DNA of 7,519 nt from Bacteroidales bacterium (lineage in GTDB: Bacteria > Bacteroidota > Bacteroidia > Bacteroidales > UBA3824), in assembly GCA_016287995.1 (NCBI GenBank), contig JAEEXW010000128.1:1-7519 (forward strand), read 5' to 3'. The translations under genes were made by a program, and so were the position numbers. Positions 4,891-7,519 of this stretch are shown one piece after another. Below the pieces are notes generated by a model. The model was not told the DNA's origin. It saw only the letters and a list, made by a program, of their open reading frames with translations, and searched no databases. Position 1 is the stretch's first letter. Each line of letters starts with the position of its first letter.

Positions 4891-6477
4891 TTAGAAAATC
4901 ACACCCGTTCTTATTTCTGCGAAATGCCTTTTGCTATCCAAAAAATTAGTATTTTTGGCTGTTGTAAATGCGTAGCGTGCCGCAATATAGCCGAAAAGTT
5001 TGTCGGAAAAGATTTTTTTAGTATATTTTAATTCTGGTGAAATTGTAAAATGCGGTTTACAGAGATATTCGTATTCTTGCATTAGAAAATCGTTTTGAGC
5101 GGCTGGTTTTATGAAACCTTCGGCGGGTTTTTCCGAATAGCCGTCCTCATAAGGTTTGCCGCTGCCTTTTTTTATGTCAAAGCATAAGAGTTTTGACAGT
5201 CTGCCGTTTAAGAAACTATTTTCGTGTCTGATTTCTACAAAAAATTCTTGCGTTTTTATGTCTTGTTTTCTCCAAAACGGATATTTTACCGCGTAGGAAT
5301 TTCTGCGCGAAAAATTAACTCCGGTCTTGAAACTCAGTACGTTATCCTCGAAAAAATAAAGTGCTGAATAATTTGCGGAAATGTTTTGCGGATTTTTGCC
5401 TGCGGTTTTTATTTTGTCGTAATAGATGTAGTTTGTAAGTCCGCCTTCAAAAGTTTCAAAATTGTAAATGTTGCTGTAATTGTATAGTTTTTCTTCCGTT
5501 AGCGCATAGTTTAGGCTCTGCGAAAGGCGGTTACGCTTGAAAAAAAGACTTCCTTTTAATGCGGTGATATTAGACTCGTGTTGTGTTAATTCCACAGTGT
5601 ATTGACTTTTTTCACCGTAACGTCCTGACCGGGAAAATACTTCTAACTCGTTGAACCACTGTAAATTGTCTGTTATGTTAATTAAAACGTGTAACTCTCC
5701 GCCGTGGTAACTATCAAAAAGCGGCAAATCCTTTGATTTGTTAGTAAAGCCGTCCTCGCCGAACTCTTCCCTTAAACCAAAGAAACAGCCGTAACTTATT
5801 ATGCTGTTGTAGATTTTATCAGAAGTGCCTTTAACGGAAAATCTTATGTCCTCGTTTCTGCGGCGGTAAATGTATGCGCCTCCGAGTTTGATACCTCCAA
5901 AATCATAACTTATTCCAAATGAGGCTGTTAAATCCATTAAACTGTTTTTACAGCGTAGATCTTTGCGTTTGGCGTTGTTGGCGGTAGAGTAGTTGAATTT
6001 TGCACCGAGAGAGAGTTTTTTCCAAGTTTTAACGCTGAGACCGCCTATAATGGAATAGGTTTCGCGCCTTTTATTTCCGGCATTTGTGTCGGCTTGTTCT
6101 ATGATGTTGAACGGGCTGTTTTCAGGGTCTGAAAAAGCCGCACCTGTCATATTTTTGCCGGCAAAACTTTCGTATTCTATTTTGCCGTAACTGCTTACTT
6201 TTTCGTTGAAACGGTAAAAAGATTCCGCTTTGATTTTGGCGGAAAACGTTTTGTCTGCGTCCGAAAAATTCTTAAAGTCGCCTTGAAAACCTTCCGCTTT
6301 TAACTCTGCGTTTGAAATGCTTGAAATATTTATTCCGCTCAGCAGTGCGGCGTTTTTGCTCTGCAAAAAATTTTCGCCGTTAACGCTGTAATACAAAGAA
6401 TCAAACTGCGCCTTAACGGTGCTAAATGCCGTTAAGGTGCAGATTGAAAATAGAGTTATAATTTTTTTTGTCAACAT
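4891..6477 (-). CDS. DUF6850-like outer-membrane beta-barrel protein
   Basis: A 528-residue protein with a Sec signal peptide (1-23, K4-K5 then a hydrophobic core, cleavage after VKA before Gln24). Amphipathic strands alternate throughout, and the last residue is phenylalanine (AEIRTGVIF), the usual C-terminal signal for barrel assembly. Segments that look diagnostic include GAAFSDPENSPFNIIE (112-127), NKRRETYSIIGGLSVK (135-150) and FNYSTANNAKRKDLR (161-175), which resemble the DUF6850 family of Bacteroidota outer-membrane proteins as I remember it. No plug or TonB box is visible, so it is not a TonB-dependent receptor. It starts one base after the stop of the DUF4876-like gene (TAA, A, ATG), implying coupled translation and shared function. 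The ligand is unknown. The surface-barrel call is strong; the DUF name rests on recall of family patterns. Confidence 0.78.
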   Translation of the reverse strand: MLTKKIITLFSICTLTAFSTVKAQFDSLYYSVNGENFLQSKNAALLSGINISSISNAELKAEGFQGDFKNFSDADKTFSAKIKAESFYRFNEKVSSYGKIEYESFAGKNMTGAAFSDPENSPFNIIEQADTNAGNKRRETYSIIGGLSVKTWKKLSLGAKFNYSTANNAKRKDLRCKNSLMDLTASFGISYDFGGIKLGGAYIYRRRNEDIRFSVKGTSDKIYNSIISYGCFFGLREEFGEDGFTNKSKDLPLFDSYHGGELHVLINITDNLQWFNELEVFSRSGRYGEKSQYTVELTQHESNITALKGSLFFKRNRLSQSLNYALTEEKLYNYSNIYNFETFEGGLTNYIYYDKIKTAGKNPQNISANYSALYFFEDNVLSFKTGVNFSRRNSYAVKYPFWRKQDIKTQEFFVEIRHENSFLNGRLSKLLCFDIKKGSGKPYEDGYSEKPAEGFIKPAAQNDFLMQEYEYLCKPHFTISPELKYTKKIFSDKLFGYIAARYAFTTAKNTNFLDSKRHFAEIRTGVIF

Positions 6478-6478
6478 T

Positions 6479-7519
6479 TTAGTTTTTTAACGAAGATGTT
6501 TCGCGTTCGTAAAAGTCTGCCGAACTGTCGTTGGTGTCGGCAAAAATAATATGTGCGCCGTTTTTGATTGAGGCTTCCGCGTCAATTTTCCCGTCAGCGG
6601 CATATACCAATTTTTCAGCGTTTTCCTTCAAGGCTTCGGTAGCCTCTTTGTCTACTTTGCGGTAAAGCGTATGTCCTTGATAATTAGTTAACATAACATA
6701 GCCTTTGTCAACAGTTTCGGTAAGACGTTTGTGATTTTTTTCAGCGTATTTTGCATCTGACGAAAATACTTCAATACCGTCAATAATGTTTTCTGTCGGA
6801 ATTTTTATACATTCGTCGGGAGCATGACGAACTATATTACCGCTTTCATAATAAAGATTGCTTTCATTGTTGCCGTATACTTCCGGGTCTTCGCTCATAG
6901 TAAAACAGAAAAATGCCGGCGAAGAAACACTCATCGGCCATGCCTTCGTACCTAATGCTCCGCATTTAACCGCCTTAAAATATTGTGTTTCAGGAATTTC
7001 TGCGCTCGGAGCCTCTGTGAGTTCATAATCTTCTTTGTCGTAGCAGGCATAGTAATTAGAGTTAGCGAGGTTGACAGAGTTCGGTACGGTTGACGTGTTG
7101 TCTATTGCGTCGTTGATTACGATAACTTTTTGCTCGTAAGGCTCAAAAGCAATTTCTGGAATGTACCAAATACCGTAAATAGCGGGTATAAAACCTTGGT
7201 CTGCGTAAACTAATTTGTCGCCGTCAAGATTTTTGTTGTTAGAAAACGAATTTGCCGGTGCTGCTGTTGCCAAACCGAAATTTTTTAATTCGGCTTTTTC
7301 CTCACTATTGTTGTAGACAATAACGTATTTGTCGTTTTGGAAGGTTTTGCTATCCTCTTTTGTGCAACCGCCGTTATAAAGTTCTTTGATAACGATTTGG
7401 CTTTTCTGAGTTTTTGCCAAAGCAATTTCCATATCTATACCCTTGGATCCTTCTGCGATTTCAAACTCCGAGAGTATACCGTTGTATAAGTAAATTTTAC
7501 CGTTTTCAGTTAGTTTACC
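6479..7519 (-). CDS. DUF4876-like exported protein, C-terminal part (5' end beyond window)
   Basis: The reading frame is open to the right edge, so the ATG at 7430-7432 is internal: 29 further codons, beginning GKLTENGKIYLYNG, precede it. In all, 346 residues are visible. The first ~38 look like the end of a beta-sandwich, carboxypeptidase-regulatory-like domain. Then come SQIVIKELYNGG (40-51) and NDKYVIVYNNSEE (62-74), the core pattern I associate with DUF4876, a Bacteroidota family of exported proteins of about 400 residues. Later aromatic-rich segments (YGIWYIPEIAFEPYEQ and SPAFFCFTMSEDPEVYG) also fit. The signal peptide would lie outside the window. The gene is followed after one base by the beta-barrel gene, and the pair probably belongs to a longer envelope operon. 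Biochemical function is unknown. Family assignment is moderately confident; truncation by the window is certain. Confidence 0.72.
   Translation of the reverse strand, partial: GKLTENGKIYLYNGILSEFEIAEGSKGIDMEIALAKTQKSQIVIKELYNGGCTKEDSKTFQNDKYVIVYNNSEEKAELKNFGLATAAPANSFSNNKNLDGDKLVYADQGFIPAIYGIWYIPEIAFEPYEQKVIVINDAIDNTSTVPNSVNLANSNYYACYDKEDYELTEAPSAEIPETQYFKAVKCGALGTKAWPMSVSSPAFFCFTMSEDPEVYGNNESNLYYESGNIVRHAPDECIKIPTENIIDGIEVFSSDAKYAEKNHKRLTETVDKGYVMLTNYQGHTLYRKVDKEATEALKENAEKLVYAADGKIDAEASIKNGAHIIFADTNDSSADFYERETSSLKN

Noticed and set aside
1..7519. CRISPR arrays, insertion sequences, phage or integration sites
   Set aside because: No repeated spaced units, transposase-like proteins or terminal inverted repeats were seen. 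The tRNA 3' end is not followed by a duplicated tRNA fragment in this window.

Overview
The window looks like chromosomal DNA from a member of the Bacteroidota (Bacteroidetes). Three observations support this. The tRNA gene sits behind a perfect match to the phylum's unusual promoter (TTTG, 19 bases, TAnnTTTG). The right-hand genes resemble the DUF4876 and DUF6850 families, known mainly from Bacteroidales. The left-edge helicase starts directly at its Walker A motif, as the RecB-like UvrD helicases of this phylum do. The DNA is AT-rich and gene-dense, and I see no insertion sequence, phage gene or CRISPR array. Assignment to genus is not possible from the sequence alone.

Left region (1-3031, minus strand). 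Five closely spaced genes read leftward: a 113-residue protein of unknown function, two tandem phasin-like coiled-coil proteins (COG3937 type) that are paralogs of each other, a 567-residue UbiB/AarF/ABC1-family protein with two C-terminal membrane helices, and the start of a UvrD/RecB-like helicase cut by the window edge. Gaps of 40, 16, 14 and 10 bases suggest one transcript. The UbiB-like protein is the most interesting item. It keeps the fold-defining VAVK and DFG segments, but the three hallmark family motifs (KxGQ, the alanine-rich loop, and the catalytic HADPHPGN) are replaced without gaps. It therefore looks like a divergent or inactive kinase whose companions are two phasin-like proteins.

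Middle region (3032-4872, plus strand). A short divergent intergenic region carries overlapping candidate promoters for the leftward operon and for a rightward pair: a stand-alone CheW-like adaptor and an ApbE-type FAD:protein FMN transferase lipoprotein. Their stop and start codons overlap by one base, and a strong Shine-Dalgarno-like sequence lies inside the end of the cheW-like gene. Next comes tRNA-Gly(GCC) with its own promoter, then a hairpin terminator lying between converging genes.

Right region (4891-7519, minus strand). Two almost abutting genes encode a DUF4876-like secreted or surface protein (N-terminus beyond the window) and a DUF6850-like outer-membrane beta-barrel protein with a signal peptide. 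They probably form part of a cell-envelope operon whose upstream genes, often a TonB-dependent receptor in this phylum, lie outside the window.
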